The notes: generated by a model not told the origin, from the letters alone. A stretch of 45,313 nt of DNA from Kutzneria sp. (GCA_019239965.1 JAFAZC010000084.1:1-45313); one strand, 5' to 3'. Positions 26,510 through 36,564 are shown, counted from the stretch's first letter. Made by a program: numbers and translations.

Positions 26510-26747
26510 CCGACTCACTTGTGGTTCGGCGGCGCTGAGACGGCCGCGTCGGCGGCTGTCTGCCCTGTGCAGCCGGCGGGTGCCACCGCGCTCGCCGGCG
26601 TCGGTCGCCGTTTAGCCCGCAACAGGCCGGGTATGTCGGGAGCGACCGTGGCTGCGGGAGGCCTTGCCGTCCAAGGCGTTTCGGTGCAGGCGACCTCCCA
26701 AGCCGTGAGTATCACGGGCAATGACGCAGCACGAGAGGAAACGAAGC

Positions 26748-27686
26748 GTGGGCAACGACGACAGGACACGCCGGCTGGTGAACGGGCTCGGGTTGTTCAG
26801 CCTCGGCCTCGGCGTCGCCCAGCTGGCGGCGCCGGGAGCGATGAACCGGCTGATCGGCGCCAAGGACGACACGAGGACGCGAGCGGTGCAGCGCTGGCTC
26901 GGTGGGGCGAGGGAGGTCGTGGCCGGCACCGGTATCGAGTCCGGACGCAGCCCGGCCGTGTGGTTGTGGACCCGGGTCGCCGGGGACATCGTCGACCTGG
27001 GCATGCTCGGCACCGTGCTCGGCAGGTCAGGGCGGCGTGCCAAGACGCGGGGCCGGACCGCGGTGGCCACGGCGGCGGTGGCCGGGGTGACGGCGGCTGA
27101 TCTCCTCGCCGCGCTTCGCCTGAGCCGCGACGACACGGACGCGGGGTACCTCGGAAACGGAAGGCGGGGCATTGAGGCCAAGGGCGCGGTGACCGTCAAC
27201 CGACCCGTGGGCGAGGTGTTCGCCTACTGGCGCGACCTGGAGAACCTCCCCCGGTTCATGACACACGTGCAGTCCGTGCGGCACCGGGGAGATGGACGCT
27301 GGCGCTGGCGCGCGAACGGGCCGGCCGGCATGGACGTCGAATGGGACGCCGACATCACCGAGGAGCGGACCGACGAGTTCATCGCCTGGCAATCGGTGGG
27401 CGAGGCATCCGTCGCCAACTCGGGTCGGGTCGAGTTCCGCCCTGCCCCGCGCGGCCGAGGCACCGAAGTCCGCGTCCGGCTCACCTACGACCCACCTGTC
27501 GGCAAACTCGGTGCCGCGGTGGCAAAGCTTTTCGGTGCGGCACCCGACCAGCAGGTACGTGACGAGCTGCGCCGGTTCAAACAGGTGCTCGAGACCGGCG
27601 AGGTGGTGCGTTCCGAGGGGACGCCGGAAGGCGCGAAGTCCCGCCGGACGGTCGCGCAGCGCCCGGCCCAGCCCGCCCCCGCGTGA
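26748..27686 (+). CDS. SRPBCC (cyclase/dehydrase) membrane-associated protein
   Basis: The 312-residue protein has a hydrophobic N-terminal half, with segments at about residues 8-35 (LVNGLGLFSLGLGVAQLAAP) and 95-120 that may be membrane helices. It ends in a polyketide-cyclase-like SRPBCC domain (about 140-280): AVTVNRPVGEVFAYWRDLEN, FMTHVQSV, DADITEERTDEFIAW, VEFRPAPRGRGTEVRVRLTY. The C-terminal tail is basic. GTG 26748 is preceded by AGAGGA eight bases away. It lies 21 bases before the alcohol dehydrogenase; this SRPBCC + zinc dehydrogenase pair is one I recall from other actinomycetes, with no assigned pathway. Confidence 0.8.
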   Translation: MGNDDRTRRLVNGLGLFSLGLGVAQLAAPGAMNRLIGAKDDTRTRAVQRWLGGAREVVAGTGIESGRSPAVWLWTRVAGDIVDLGMLGTVLGRSGRRAKTRGRTAVATAAVAGVTAADLLAALRLSRDDTDAGYLGNGRRGIEAKGAVTVNRPVGEVFAYWRDLENLPRFMTHVQSVRHRGDGRWRWRANGPAGMDVEWDADITEERTDEFIAWQSVGEASVANSGRVEFRPAPRGRGTEVRVRLTYDPPVGKLGAAVAKLFGAAPDQQVRDELRRFKQVLETGEVVRSEGTPEGAKSRRTVAQRPAQPAPA

Positions 27687-27707
27687 CCAACGATCGGAGC
27701 GAACACC

Positions 27708-28883
27708 ATGCGAGCCACCGTGTGGATGGACAAGACCCATGTCGAGGTCCAGGACGTACCGGACCCGCAGATCCTCAATGCGCGCGACGCGATCGTGAAG
27801 ATCAGTTCAACGGCGATCTGCGGTTCCGACCTGCACCTGTACAACGGCTTCATCCCGACCATGCGCAAGGGGGACATCCTCGGCCACGAGTTCATGGGGG
27901 AGGTGGTCGAGATCGGGTCCGCGGTGACCACCCTGAAAGTCGGTGACCGTGTCGTTGTGCCGTTCCCGATCGCCTGCGGCGGCTGCGGGGCCTGCGAGCG
28001 CGGCCTGACCTCGGTGTGCGAGAACTCCAACCCGAACGCGACGATGGCTGAGAAGGTCATGGGCCACGCCACCGCCGGCATCTTCGGCTACTCGCACATG
28101 CTCGGCGGCTTCCCAGGAGGACAGGCGGAGTACGCACGGGTGCCCTTCGCCGATGTCGGGCCGTTCAAGGTCGCCGACGACATCCCGGACGAGCAGGTGC
28201 TTTTCCTGTCCGACATCCTGCCGACCGGTTACATGGGGGCCGAGATGTGCGATCTCACCCCTGGTGACGTCGTCGCGGTATGGGGCGCCGGGCCGGTCGG
28301 GCAGTTCGCCATCGCCAGCGCGCGCTTGCTCGGTGCCGACAGGGTGATCGCGATCGACCGGTTCCCCTATCGGCTCCGGATGGCCAGGGACGGCGCGGGG
28401 GCCACCGATGTGATCAACTATGAGGATGTCCCGGTTCTTGAGGCGCTCGACGACCTGACCGCGGGGCGCGGACCCGATGCCTGTATCGATGCCGCTGGTC
28501 TGGAATCGCACATCGACGTGGGGCCGTTGCAGGCCTACGACAGGGCCAAGCAGCTCGTCATGGCGGAGACGGACCGTCCGCACGCGCTGCGCGAGGCGAT
28601 CATGGCCTGCGCAAACGGCGGCGTGGTGTCGGTGATCGGCGTGTACGGCGGATTCGTGGACAAGTTCCCGATGGGCGCCTTCATGAACCGCTCGTTGCGG
28701 ATGCGCTCCGGGCAGTGCCATGTACATCGCTACATGGAGCCCTTGATGGAGCGGATCCGTTCCGGTGAGCTCGATCCCAGTTTCGTGATCACCCACCGGA
28801 TGTCTCTTGAGGACGCCCCGCGTGGCTATCAGATGTTCCGTGACAAGGAGGACAACTGCGAGAAAGTCGTGCTCTCGCCCTGA
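27708..28883 (+). CDS. Zinc-dependent alcohol dehydrogenase (formaldehyde-dehydrogenase-like)
   Basis: A 391-residue medium-chain zinc dehydrogenase. The catalytic zinc site uses Cys near 38 (STAICGSD) and His-Glu in GHEFMGEV (59-66); the structural zinc cysteines appear as [15 protein letters not shown] (about 88-102). The cofactor domain carries [13 protein letters not shown] near 190. The layout resembles glutathione-independent formaldehyde dehydrogenases and related threonine-dehydrogenase-like enzymes, including the IDAAG and [11 protein letters not shown] segments. ATG 27708 has GGAG eight bases before it. It is the second gene after the SRPBCC protein, with only a short gap, so the two are likely one transcript. 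Confidence 0.9.
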   Translation: MRATVWMDKTHVEVQDVPDPQILNARDAIVKISSTAICGSDLHLYNGFIPTMRKGDILGHEFMGEVVEIGSAVTTLKVGDRVVVPFPIACGGCGACERGLTSVCENSNPNATMAEKVMGHATAGIFGYSHMLGGFPGGQAEYARVPFADVGPFKVADDIPDEQVLFLSDILPTGYMGAEMCDLTPGDVVAVWGAGPVGQFAIASARLLGADRVIAIDRFPYRLRMARDGAGATDVINYEDVPVLEALDDLTAGRGPDACIDAAGLESHIDVGPLQAYDRAKQLVMAETDRPHALREAIMACANGGVVSVIGVYGGFVDKFPMGAFMNRSLRMRSGQCHVHRYMEPLMERIRSGELDPSFVITHRMSLEDAPRGYQMFRDKEDNCEKVVLSP

Positions 28884-28971
28884 ACCGGGGACCGGGCCGT
28901 GCGGCGAATCGTCGGGTCAGGGCGGGGCATGCCCGCTTGACAATCCTGACCAGGGCGCACCGCCCACTTGT

Positions 28972-28977
28972 TACCCT
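28972..28977 (+). promoter_or_regulatory. -10 element for a leaderless ABC exporter transcript
   Basis: TACCCT lies exactly six bases before the GTG start at 28984, the arrangement seen in leaderless actinobacterial mRNAs (TANNNT then the start codon at or near +1). No Shine-Dalgarno sequence is present between them. A -35 is unclear; TGACCA at 28947-28952 would give a 19-base spacer. Confidence 0.5.
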
Positions 28978-28983
28978 CAGAGA

Positions 28984-30831
28984 GTGACGCGTGCTGGGGG
29001 GAAGCCGAAACGAACGCCTGGCCGTTATCCGGCGCCGAGAGCGACGATCTCGCCCGACAAGGACCGGTCGTGGTTGTACCGGGCGATGCCCGTCGTACTC
29101 GCGCACAAGTGGACGTTCGCGAGTGCCCTCGCGCTGGCCCTGGCCGGCCTGGTCATCAACGTGCAGGTGCCGAACTTGCTGCGGGGCGCGATTGACAACG
29201 CGATCGTCACGCATCGTGCCCAGCTGGCCACCTACCTGTGGTGGATCGGTGGCCTCGCCCTGGCCACGATGGTCACCGGCTACCTGGGAAGGACGCTGCT
29301 GTTCCGCACGGCCTACGAGATCGAGTACGACCTGCGTAACATCATCTACCAGCACCTGACCCGGCTGTCGTTCCCGTTCTACGACAGGGTGCAGACCGGT
29401 CAGCTGATCTCCCGGGCCAACTCCGACATTCGCTCCGTGCAGATGTACCTCGCGTTCGCGCCGTTCGGCCTCATCCAGTGCGCGATCGGGGTGGTGGCCT
29501 TCGGCTACATGCTGGCGATCAACGTGCCGCTCGCCGTGGTCGCGATGATCCCGATGCCGCTGGTGCTGCTGACCGCCCGACGCACGCAGCGATCGCTGTT
29601 CCCGGTGTCGTGGCTGATCCAGGCCCGGCTGGCCGAGGTCGCCACCGTCGTTGACGAGAACGTCAACGGGGTCAGGGTGGTGAAGTCCTTCGCCGCGGAG
29701 TCCCGCCAGCTGTCGGCTCTGGAGCGCGCGGCAACGAGGCTGCGCTGGGCCTACGTCAAGGACACCGATCTGCGTGCCCGATGGACGCCGGCGGTGCAGA
29801 ACCTGCCGCGAGCCGGACTGGCGATCGTGCTGTTGCTCGGCGGCTACCTCGCGATCAACGGTCAGCTGGGCATCGGTGCGATCGTCGCGTTCAGCTCCTA
29901 TCTGATGATGATGCAGGCCCCTTTCCAGATGATCGGCATGCTGCTCATGCTGGGCCAGCGGGCGGCGGCGTCGGCCGAGCGGCTCTACGAGGTGCTCGAC
30001 GAGCAACCGGAGATCGTCGACGCTCCCGACGCCGTGCCGCTGGCCGTGTCCAGCGGGGACGTCGAGTTCCGCTCGGTGCGGTTCGGCTACGCGGACGGCG
30101 AGGACGTGCTCACCGACTTCTCCCTGCGGCTGCACGGCGGCGAGACGGTGGCCCTCGTCGGCAGGACAGGAAGCGGGAAGTCGACGGCGGCGCGGCTGCT
30201 CCCTCGGTTTTACGACGTGCGCGGTGGATCGGTTCACATCGACGGCGACGACGTGCGGTCGGTGACCCTGGAGAGCCTTCGTGACGCGGTGGGAATCGTG
30301 CTGGACGAGCCGTTCCTGTTCTCGGTGTCGATCAGGGACAACATCGCCTATGGCCGGCCCGACGCTGATATCACCGACATCGAACGGGCGGCGCGGCTGG
30401 CCGGGGCGCACGAGTTCGTGCTCCACCTGCCCAACGGGTACGACACGGTGGTCGGCGAACGCGGCTACACCCTGTCCGGCGGTCAGCGGCAGCGCATCGC
30501 GATCGCGCGGGCGCTCCTGGTCAATCCGCCCGTGCTCGTGCTCGACGACGCCACCAGCGCCATCGACGTGCGCACCGAGCAGGAAATCCACGCCGGGCTC
30601 CGCACACTGTTGCGGAACAGGACCACCCTGATCATCGCCCACCGACTCTCCACGATCAGCCTCGCCGACCGGGTGGTGGTGCTGGACGAGGGCAGGATCG
30701 TGGCGGAGGGAACACACGGCGAGCTGCTCGCGACGAGCCCGCTCTACACCGAGATCCTGGCCAAGGCCGAGGAGCCGCCCCAGGACGGCACACCGGAAGG
30801 CCAGCGGCCAGTGGCGGGCAGCAGCCGATGA
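28984..30831 (+). CDS. ABC exporter, half-transporter with degenerate catalytic site
   Basis: A 615-residue type IV ABC exporter half: six-helix transmembrane domain (about 30-330) and ATP-binding domain from about 355. Walker A is VGRTGSGKST (about 392-401), signature LSGGQRQR, Walker B LVLDDATSAID, in which the catalytic Glu after the aspartate is replaced by Asp. The Q-loop also departs from the norm, IVLDEPFLF instead of VPQEPFLF. The H-loop histidine (IIAHRLST) is present. These are the features of the degenerate-site partner in heterodimeric exporters such as BmrC/BmrD or Rv1272c/Rv1273c. GTG 28984 is preferred. The last four bases overlap the next gene. Confidence 0.9.
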   Translation: MTRAGGKPKRTPGRYPAPRATISPDKDRSWLYRAMPVVLAHKWTFASALALALAGLVINVQVPNLLRGAIDNAIVTHRAQLATYLWWIGGLALATMVTGYLGRTLLFRTAYEIEYDLRNIIYQHLTRLSFPFYDRVQTGQLISRANSDIRSVQMYLAFAPFGLIQCAIGVVAFGYMLAINVPLAVVAMIPMPLVLLTARRTQRSLFPVSWLIQARLAEVATVVDENVNGVRVVKSFAAESRQLSALERAATRLRWAYVKDTDLRARWTPAVQNLPRAGLAIVLLLGGYLAINGQLGIGAIVAFSSYLMMMQAPFQMIGMLLMLGQRAAASAERLYEVLDEQPEIVDAPDAVPLAVSSGDVEFRSVRFGYADGEDVLTDFSLRLHGGETVALVGRTGSGKSTAARLLPRFYDVRGGSVHIDGDDVRSVTLESLRDAVGIVLDEPFLFSVSIRDNIAYGRPDADITDIERAARLAGAHEFVLHLPNGYDTVVGERGYTLSGGQRQRIAIARALLVNPPVLVLDDATSAIDVRTEQEIHAGLRTLLRNRTTLIIAHRLSTISLADRVVVLDEGRIVAEGTHGELLATSPLYTEILAKAEEPPQDGTPEGQRPVAGSSR

Positions 30832-32765
30832 CGTGGCCAGCTGGCGGCGGTCCGTTCGCTGCGGGAAGAGCCGGTACCGCGGGACTGCCCTTCGCTGGTA
30901 TTCCGTCGGAACTGCAGGCCGGCGTCGACAAGCTGCTGGCCACCGAACCGGACCATCCCGAGCCGACGGCACGGTTCCAGCATGCCCGTCCCGACCCGGA
31001 CGGCGCGCGGCTGAACTTGTGGAGGCTGGTGGTCCGGTACTGGCCCATGGTGTTGCTGGCCGGTGTGCTCGTGGTGGTCGAGACGCTCACCCTGCAGGCG
31101 GCGCCCCTGTTGACCCAGATCGCCATCGACGAGGGCATCAGCCACCGCCAGGTCTTCGTTCTCGTCGGGGTAGCACTGGTGTACCTGATCAGCGTGCTGG
31201 TCACCGGGCTCGCCTCGGGGGCGCGGACCAAGGTCACCGGCCGGATCGCCGCGTGGGTGATGAACGATTTGCGAGTACGGGTGTTCACCCAGCTGCAACG
31301 GCTCTCACTGGACTTCTTCACCGAGGAGAAGGCCGGCGTGATCATGACGCGGATGACCAGCGATGTGGAAAATCTGCAACAGCTGCTGCAGGACGGCCTC
31401 GTGCAGTTCGCGATCCAGGGCCTGACGATGGTCGTGGTGACGGTCATCCTGTTCGCCTACGACGTCCAGCTGGCGCTGCTCACCGTGGCTCTCGTCGTTC
31501 CAGTGCTGACCGTTCTGTCGCTGTGGTTCCGCAGCGCGTCGAGCAGGGGCTACACCAGGGTCAGGGACAGCATCGCCGCGGTACTGGCCGACCTGTCCGA
31601 GAGCCTGCAGGGCGTCCGGGTCGTCACGGCGCACAACCGGCAGCGACACAACACCTCGCGCCACCGCGCCGTCACCGGCGCCTACTTCGACGCCAACGTC
31701 TACACCGGACACATCAACGCGGTGTACGGACCGTCGACACAGGTGGTCAGCCTCGTCGGCCAGTTGGTGCTGCTGGCCGTCGGCGCCTCGATGGTGGCGG
31801 CCGGTCGGCTCAGCGTCGGCGAGCTGGTGGCGTTCCTGCTCTACCTCGGGGCGTTCTTCCAGCCGATCCAACAGCTCGTGCAGCTGTACAACACCTATCA
31901 GCAGGGCCAGGCCTCGGTGGGCAAGCTGCGGAGGCTGCTGGCGACCGAGCCGAGCGTGCTCGAGGCGCCCGATGCCGCCGATCTGCCACCGGTGCACGGT
32001 TTGATCCGCTTCGCCGGCGTCAGTTTCGGCTACGACCCGCACCACCCGGTGCTGCACGGGATCGATCTGGAGATCGCCGCGGGGGAGACCGTGGCGTTCG
32101 TGGGGCCGACTGGGGCCGGCAAGTCGACCATCGCCAAGCTGGTGACCAGGTTCTACGACCCGACCGAGGGCACGGTCCTGCTCGACGGGCACGACCTGCG
32201 GGCAGTGTCCATCGAGTCGTTGCGCCGCCAACTCGGCGTCGTGCCACAGGAGCCGTTCCTGTTCTCCGGAACGCTTCGGGACAACATCCGTTTCGCCCGG
32301 CCCGAAGCCGGTGACGATGCCGTCTGGGAGGCGCTGCGCGCGGTCGGTCTCGTCGACGTCGTCGAGAGGATGCCGGCCGGCCTCGACACCGTGGTGCAGG
32401 AACGTGGACAGTCGCTCTCCTCGGGGGAACGTCAGCTGGTGGCCCTGGCGCGAGCGTTCCTGGCTCACCCCAGGGTGCTGGTGCTCGACGAGGCCACCTC
32501 CAACCTCGACCTGCGGTCGGAAACCAAGGTGGAGGCGGCACTGGACGCCCTGCTGGAGTCGCGGACCGCACTGCTGATCGCCCACCGGCTGTCGACCGCG
32601 ATGAAGGCCGACCGGATCGTGGTGGTCGACGTCGGACGGGTCGTCGAGGTTGGTACCCATACAGAACTGGTTGCGGCGGGCGGACTCTACGGCCAGATGT
32701 ACCGCACGTGGACAAGTCAGGCGGGCCAGTCGAATGCCGACCCGCCCACACCGTCAGCTCCGTGA
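30828..32765 (+). CDS. ABC exporter, partner half-transporter
   Basis: A 645-residue ABC exporter half with a roughly 60-residue N-terminal extension, six transmembrane helices (about 75-380) and a nucleotide-binding domain from about 400. Walker A GPTGAGKST, Q-loop VPQEPFLFSGT and Walker B LVLDEATSNLD with the catalytic Glu are canonical, but the signature reads SLSSGERQ instead of LSGGQ. With the partner's Asp-for-Glu change this leaves one intact and one degenerate composite ATP site. Start ATG overlaps the previous stop as ATGA. The last 12 bases overlap the convergent SCO6745-like gene. Exported substrate is unknown; lipid or drug is usual for the family. Confidence 0.9.
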   Translation: MTWPAGGGPFAAGRAGTAGLPFAGIPSELQAGVDKLLATEPDHPEPTARFQHARPDPDGARLNLWRLVVRYWPMVLLAGVLVVVETLTLQAAPLLTQIAIDEGISHRQVFVLVGVALVYLISVLVTGLASGARTKVTGRIAAWVMNDLRVRVFTQLQRLSLDFFTEEKAGVIMTRMTSDVENLQQLLQDGLVQFAIQGLTMVVVTVILFAYDVQLALLTVALVVPVLTVLSLWFRSASSRGYTRVRDSIAAVLADLSESLQGVRVVTAHNRQRHNTSRHRAVTGAYFDANVYTGHINAVYGPSTQVVSLVGQLVLLAVGASMVAAGRLSVGELVAFLLYLGAFFQPIQQLVQLYNTYQQGQASVGKLRRLLATEPSVLEAPDAADLPPVHGLIRFAGVSFGYDPHHPVLHGIDLEIAAGETVAFVGPTGAGKSTIAKLVTRFYDPTEGTVLLDGHDLRAVSIESLRRQLGVVPQEPFLFSGTLRDNIRFARPEAGDDAVWEALRAVGLVDVVERMPAGLDTVVQERGQSLSSGERQLVALARAFLAHPRVLVLDEATSNLDLRSETKVEAALDALLESRTALLIAHRLSTAMKADRIVVVDVGRVVEVGTHTELVAAGGLYGQMYRTWTSQAGQSNADPPTPSAP

Positions 32766-33626
32766 AGCCAACCTCGAATTGGCGAAAACCCCCGGCGGGA
32801 AGGCACCTGCGGCACGAAGGCGGTCCACGAGCGGTCCGATGAGGCCGGCCAGCCGGGCGCACCGATCGGCACCGAGATGAGTCCACGGCGCGCGGTCGAG
32901 CCGGTCGGTGTGCTCCTCGATCTCGGCACGGAAAGCGGCACCGGTAGGTGTGAGCGCGCCGGCCTCGTCGAGCAGTCCGCGGTCGCGCAGATACTCCTGG
33001 CCGGCCGCCCACTGCTCGTCAGACCAGCCCCGGAAGGACTTCGCCACCTCGGGAAGGAAACCCTGTCCGGTCGCGGTGTGGGCGATCAGGGCCTGCAGGC
33101 CGGAAAGGTCGGCGTGCTGCAGTGCGGCGATGTGCCCGTCACCCCGGTACTCCCGCAGCAGGGTCGCGGCGTGCCAGAGCACAAGATGCGGCTCGAGCGG
33201 CCAGGCCAGGTCCGCGTGGCCGGCGAAGAGCGCGCGCCCCTGCGCGGTGCACACCTCGGTGGCGACCCTGGCCAGCTCGGCGGCGTCGGCGAGCTCGGGT
33301 GAGCCGATCACCTCGTCGCCGAGCAGCCGGCGCAGCGCGGCGTCCGCGGCGGCCAGCCGGGCCGCCGAGATGTCGTCGGGACTAGCCAGTGTCCATGCCC
33401 GGGGAATGTGCCGAGCGATCAAGTCGGGACTGAAGTTATAGAAGGTGGCCGTCACCACGGACGGGCCGACCGCGCCCATCGGAGCGGACCGGCTGGCGAA
33501 ATACCCCATCCGGCCGGGTCGAAGACCAGCCGCGGTGAGCTGCTGCTCGGCCTCTGGAGCGAAGTAGATCACCAGGTGTACGGGGTGCAGCAGCCGGGCG
33601 AGCCGGTTGATCTCGGAGAGCTCCAT
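32754..33626 (-). CDS. SCO6745-family protein (SalK-like), unknown function
   Basis: A 290-residue protein matching the SCO6745 family as I know it, a helical protein with LLHPVHLVIYFAPEA near the start, YFASRSAPMGAVGPSVVTAT at about residues 42-61, FYNFSPDLIARHIPRAW, and the C-terminal FRGWSDEQWAA and YLRDRGLLDEAGALTPTG pieces. The C-terminal half looks like a winged-helix (LTPTGAAFRAEIEEHTDRLA-type). Function is unknown. No ribosome site precedes the ATG at 33626, while TAACGT lies eight bases upstream, so a near-leaderless mRNA is possible. It is divergent from the P450. Confidence 0.78.
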   Translation of the reverse strand: MELSEINRLARLLHPVHLVIYFAPEAEQQLTAAGLRPGRMGYFASRSAPMGAVGPSVVTATFYNFSPDLIARHIPRAWTLASPDDISAARLAAADAALRRLLGDEVIGSPELADAAELARVATEVCTAQGRALFAGHADLAWPLEPHLVLWHAATLLREYRGDGHIAALQHADLSGLQALIAHTATGQGFLPEVAKSFRGWSDEQWAAGQEYLRDRGLLDEAGALTPTGAAFRAEIEEHTDRLDRAPWTHLGADRCARLAGLIGPLVDRLRAAGAFPPGVFANSRLASRS

Positions 33627-33779
33627 GGGCAGCTACGTTATCGGGCGGTGGTCGATGTCCACTCGTCTCGGCCGGGATGCCCGTCCGTAATCCTGCTCAC
33701 TGTGTGGCCGCGCCGATTGGCGGCTTGTTCCCGGCGTTTTCCTCGCTCAGGCTGGACGGGAGGAGGAAGGGAGCCGACG

Positions 33780-35057
33780 ATGGCCGGCGACGTGACATTG
33801 GCGGCAGTGCTGGCCTTCAGCGGTGCGGCGCGCAGAATATGCCGAGCACTCGGTGATCCGCTGGCCCGTCTCATCGATTTCCGGGGCGATCCATATCCGT
33901 TCTACGAAGCCATTCGTGACAGGGGCACGCTGGTGCACAGCCGTCTCGGCCCCTATCTGACGGCTTCTCACGAGCTGTGCAGCGCGGTCTTACGGGACGC
34001 GAGGTTCGGCGTCATCCCCAGCAGCGAACTGCCACCGGTGGATCTCGGACTGAGCGGTGACGGGCCGCACAGGATCGTCGACCCGGTCGACGAATCGTTC
34101 CTGAAGCTCGACCCGCCCGAGCACACCCGGCTGCGCCGGATGGTGTCCTCGTCGTTCACCCCACACGCGTTGCGCTCGCGGAGCGAGGCCATCACCGCCA
34201 TTGTCACGGAGTTCCTCGACCGCGTTGACGGCCGTGGCGGATTCGACCTGATGAGAGACTTCGCCGCCAGGGTGCCGATCAAGGTGATCTGTGGCCTGCT
34301 CGGTGCCTCCGACACACGGCATGAGCAGATGGCCGAGTGGGGTACGACGCTGGCCGCCGCGGTTGACGGCGTGCGGTCGGTGCGACAGGTTCGCCATCTG
34401 CGTGCCACTCTCGCCGAGCTGAACGACTTTCTCGGGTTGGTCATCGACGCCCACCGCGGTCAACCGGCCGACGACGTGGTCGGCGCCCTGATGGCGCAAC
34501 CCGAGCTCAGCCGGGAGGATCTGCTCGCCACGTCGGGGCTGCTGCTGACCGCCGGATTCGAGACGACGGTCAACCTGATCGGCAACGGGGTGCTCGCCCT
34601 GCTGGACAATCCCGAGGCACGTCAGCGACTGATCGACGATCCGGACGCCGCACCGGCAGTGGTCGAGGAGATCCTGCGCTTCGACCCGCCGGCACAGTAC
34701 ACCGGCCGGCTGGCGCTCGAACCCGTTGAACTGGCGGGAAAGACGATCGCCACCGGCCAGTACGTCGTGCTGCTGACCGCGGCGGCCAACCGTGATCCCG
34801 CCGTGTTCGCCGACCCGCACCGGTTCGACATCGACCGCGTCAACGCCGCCGATCACCTCAGTTTCGCCGCGGGCATCCACTACTGCCTCGGCGCCGGGCT
34901 GGCCCGAATGGAGGGCGCCATCGCCTTGCGCGCCCTGTTCACCCGGTTCCCCGATCTGAGGTTGGCCGGACCGGTCGTTCGCCGGCCGTCACGTGCCATT
35001 CGCGGTGTTCTGCGAATGCCGGTTCAGGCAGCCGTCTCGGCGAACACGGCCGCCTGA
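33780..35057 (+). CDS. Cytochrome P450
   Basis: A 425-residue soluble bacterial P450 without membrane anchor. The C-helix region is EHTRLRRMVSSSFTP, the I-helix oxygen-activation motif is LLTAGFETT, ExxR is EILR, and the heme-ligand signature is FAAGIHYCLGA with Cys369. The pattern AGFET and the overall length place it among actinobacterial class I monooxygenases such as the CYP107/105 group (inference). No ferredoxin or reductase gene is adjacent, so electrons must come from elsewhere. ATG 33780 is preceded by AGGGAG at a spacing of six; the in-frame extension to 33408 would overlap the divergent gene and is rejected. Confidence 0.93.
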   Translation: MAGDVTLAAVLAFSGAARRICRALGDPLARLIDFRGDPYPFYEAIRDRGTLVHSRLGPYLTASHELCSAVLRDARFGVIPSSELPPVDLGLSGDGPHRIVDPVDESFLKLDPPEHTRLRRMVSSSFTPHALRSRSEAITAIVTEFLDRVDGRGGFDLMRDFAARVPIKVICGLLGASDTRHEQMAEWGTTLAAAVDGVRSVRQVRHLRATLAELNDFLGLVIDAHRGQPADDVVGALMAQPELSREDLLATSGLLLTAGFETTVNLIGNGVLALLDNPEARQRLIDDPDAAPAVVEEILRFDPPAQYTGRLALEPVELAGKTIATGQYVVLLTAAANRDPAVFADPHRFDIDRVNAADHLSFAAGIHYCLGAGLARMEGAIALRALFTRFPDLRLAGPVVRRPSRAIRGVLRMPVQAAVSANTAA

Positions 35058-35076
35058 ACCAGTCAGTCGACCGGGG

Positions 35077-36564
35077 TCAGTCGATTCCCTCCATCTTGCG
35101 GTGGATAGCGGGCGCCAAGAAGTACAGCGCCACGCCCAGCAGGACGGTGATGCCGCCGACGATGCCGAAGTAGGCGACCTCGTGCTGTGGCGTGGCCAGC
35201 GGCACGATCTGGGCGCTGATGCCCTGCGCGGCGGCGTCGGACAGGAACCACATGCTCATCATCTGCGCGCCGAAGGCCGTCGGCGCCAGCTTCGTGGTGG
35301 CCGAGAGGCCGACCGGCGACAGGCACAGTTCGCCGAGGATGACGATCAGGAAGCTGGCCGCGAGCCAGAGTGGGGGTACCACCTTGTCCGTCGGACCGTA
35401 CAGCAGTGCCGGCACCGCCATCAGCAGGTAGGACAGGCCGGCGAAACCAAGACCGAGGGAGAACTTCACCGGCGTGGACGGCTGTCGCCGGCCGAGGCGG
35501 ACCCACAGCGTCGCGAACACCGGAGCGAGGATCACGATGAATCCGGGGTTGAGCGTCTGGAACCACGACGACAGCAGTGGCAGTCCGAACAGGTGGAGGT
35601 CGACCCGGTGGTCGGCGTAGTCGGCGAGCACCACCGAGCCCTGCTCCTCGATCATCCAGAAGAACAACGAGGCGACGAACAGGGGAATGTAGGCGATCAC
35701 CCTGGAGCGCTCGACGGCGGTGACCTTTTCGCTGCGCAGCATCACCACGAAGTACGAGGTCGGCAACAGGATACCCAGCACGCTGATCGCGTTGATCATG
35801 AGTTCGACGGTGAGCGCGCCGGACATCGCGAGCACGATACCGGCAAGCACGAGGATGAGCAGTCCGACGACGATCCTGGTGTACACCCGCGCACGTTCGT
35901 CGTCGGTCAGCGGGTTGTTGGCTGTGGCGCCGACATCGGCAAGGCGCCCGCGACCGAGGAAGTAGCAGACAAGGCCGATCGCCATACCGACCGCGGCGAC
36001 GCTGAAGCCCACGTGGTAGCTCACCGACTGTCCCAGCGTGCCGATCAGCAGCGGGGCGAGCACGGCACCGAGGTTGATGCCCATGACGAAGAGGGTGAAC
36101 CCCGAGTCGCGACGTGGGTCGTTGGCGGTGTAAAGCCCGCCGACCATGGTGGAGACGTTCGGCTTGAGCAGGCCGGTGCCGAGGGTGATCAGCAGCATCG
36201 AGACGTAGAGTGCGCCAACCCCGGAGGGGAACGACAGCACGAGATGGCCCATCATGATCAGCACGCCGCCGTAGAGCACGGCTCGCCGTGAACCGAAGAT
36301 CCGGTCGGCTAACCAGCCACCGACGACCCCGGACATGTATACCGAGGCGCCGTAGATCGACATCAGCGAGGCGGCCAGCCCCTTGTCCAGCCCGAGGCCG
36401 CCCTCACTGAGTTGGTGATACATGAAGAACAGCAGAATGGCGCGCATTCCGTAGTAGGAGACGCGTTCCCAGAACTCGGTGAAGAACAGGGGGCCCAGTC
36501 CGGCGGGATGGCCGAAAAATCCTCTTTGCGGCGGCTTGGCGCTCTCCGTCGTCGTCGCGGTCAC
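35077..36564 (-). CDS. POT/PTR-family peptide transporter (proton-coupled)
   Basis: A 495-residue major-facilitator oligopeptide transporter with about 14 transmembrane helices. The proton-coupling motif ExxER appears as EFWERVSYYG at about residues 31-40 and the PTR2 signature region as GTGLLKPNVSTMVG near 128-141, followed by FTLFVMGINLGA. It imports di- and tripeptides in family members such as DtpA. GTG 36564 is used, with GGAG six bases upstream. It lies in the 3' to 3' position after the P450 with only 19 bases between. Confidence 0.93.
   Translation of the reverse strand: MTATTTESAKPPQRGFFGHPAGLGPLFFTEFWERVSYYGMRAILLFFMYHQLSEGGLGLDKGLAASLMSIYGASVYMSGVVGGWLADRIFGSRRAVLYGGVLIMMGHLVLSFPSGVGALYVSMLLITLGTGLLKPNVSTMVGGLYTANDPRRDSGFTLFVMGINLGAVLAPLLIGTLGQSVSYHVGFSVAAVGMAIGLVCYFLGRGRLADVGATANNPLTDDERARVYTRIVVGLLILVLAGIVLAMSGALTVELMINAISVLGILLPTSYFVVMLRSEKVTAVERSRVIAYIPLFVASLFFWMIEEQGSVVLADYADHRVDLHLFGLPLLSSWFQTLNPGFIVILAPVFATLWVRLGRRQPSTPVKFSLGLGFAGLSYLLMAVPALLYGPTDKVVPPLWLAASFLIVILGELCLSPVGLSATTKLAPTAFGAQMMSMWFLSDAAAQGISAQIVPLATPQHEVAYFGIVGGITVLLGVALYFLAPAIHRKMEGID

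Noticed and set aside
28789..30972. 727-residue minus-strand frame opposite the ABC exporter
   Set aside because: Shadow of the conserved exporter; no motif and many histidine/arginine/glutamine runs.
34993..36291. 432-residue plus-strand frame
   Set aside because: Antisense to the POT transporter, overlapping the P450 end; His/Glu/Gln-rich noise.
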